NCBI GenBank assembly: GCA_025769875.1
Contig: JAGFNK010000383.1
Coordinates: 1 to 50,999 of the forward strand
Origin: Russula earlei
Lineage: Eukaryota; Basidiomycota; Agaricomycetes; Russulales; Russulaceae
Direction of reading: 5' to 3'
DNA: 50,999 bases
Part shown: piece by piece, positions 50,772 through 50,999 of the stretch
How the letters are laid out: every line of letters begins with the position of its first letter
Numbering within the stretch: the stretch's first letter is position 1
The notes under the pieces: generated by a model
What the model was told of the DNA's origin: nothing
Database searches by the model: none
What the model saw: only the letters and a program-made list of their open reading frames with translations
Position numbers and translations under genes: made by a program

Positions 50772-50999
50772 ATGAGTACCTCACCGTCAGTCGCACAGCC
50801 TTCAACCATAAAAGGCACAAGTGCCCCCACAGCGGGAGCCACAGGAAGAAACGGAAGGGGCAGAATTCAACGACCCGACGTGCCTACCCTTGAAGATGGC
50901 GAAGTCGAGTATGCTCAACAGAAAGGAGTTATGGAAGCTATCTTCCTAGCTATGGGACTGTTGGATATAGTAAAAGGAACTGAAAACAAACCAGACGAA
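50772..50999 (+). CDS. gag: copia gag, N-terminal part, open at the window end
   Basis: ATG at 50,772 opens a frame of 76 codons to the end of the window without a stop. It begins MSTSPSVAQPSTIKGTSAPT, is Gly/Arg-rich (ATGRNGRGRIQRPD), and continues DGEVEYAQQKGVMEAIFLAM. It stands 74 bp after the LTR-H, where copia gag is expected. CpG is well kept and no damage is seen, so this may be the youngest and possibly an active element here. The capsid domain itself lies beyond the window. Confidence 0.7.
   Translation, partial: MSTSPSVAQPSTIKGTSAPTAGATGRNGRGRIQRPDVPTLEDGEVEYAQQKGVMEAIFLAMGLLDIVKGTENKPDE

Overview
The window looks like nuclear DNA of a filamentous fungus, most probably an Agaricomycete (mushroom-forming basidiomycete). 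It is built almost wholly from nested transposable elements: Ty3/gypsy retroelements ending in a chromodomain, Ty1/copia elements, pogo-like DDE transposons, hAT elements, a long-inverted-repeat (foldback) element and a tRNA-derived SINE. Only one locus (about 18,167-18,749, minus strand) looks like a possible host gene, a small secreted protein with short introns. LTR families are lettered A to I here; the letters are mine.

Left part (1-17,089). A degraded Ty3/gypsy element ('element I', 3' LTR of family B at 12,465) fills about 468-13,427. It has an unusually long coding region upstream of gag, then gag with a zinc knuckle, protease, RT, RNase H, integrase and chromodomain. Two family-A solo LTRs (1,333-2,217 and 4,132-5,065) and a complete 2,820-bp pogo-like transposon (6,375-9,194, TA duplication) interrupt it. 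Element I abuts the remains of a second element ('element III') that has an extra 3' ORF with two zinc knuckles, a purine tract and an LTR of family D. A solo LTR-C, a short LTR-B piece, an LTR-E and an LTR-F (inserted in the LTR-E) follow.

Middle part (17,090-26,930). It holds one end of a foldback element, the putative secreted-protein gene, two non-autonomous hAT elements (19,507-20,947 and 22,821-24,048, each with an 8-bp duplication), a gypsy pol fragment fused to an LTR-B, and a minus-strand hAT transposase relic. The relic is split by the second hAT element and by LTR-B copies.

Right-middle part (26,930-41,010). A second pogo-like transposase gene is split by a Ty1/copia element of 10.3 kb (LTR-G, 27,872-38,200, flanked by CCATC), by a solo LTR-A and by an LTR-D that itself holds an LTR-E. 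The copia element contains a 4.9-kb foldback element (itself holding two LTR-B), a SINE and a solo LTR-F.

Right part (41,346-50,999). LTR-C is followed by the integrase-chromodomain end of a second gypsy ('element II'). Its extra 3' ORF is interrupted by a second foldback copy and is followed by a purine tract and LTR-F. That LTR is broken by an LTR-B, then a minus-strand copia (LTR-I), then another LTR-B, then a fresh copia (LTR-H) whose gag is open at the window end.

Most coding regions are dead. Many stops are TGA where CGA is expected, and catalytic Asp-to-Asn changes fit CpG-to-CpA. Paired copies of the same element differ mainly at CpG, which points to methylation-linked C-to-T decay. 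The dead genes cannot act together; the window is a record of successive insertions. TATA boxes, a hairpin and bZIP-type motifs remain visible in the LTRs.
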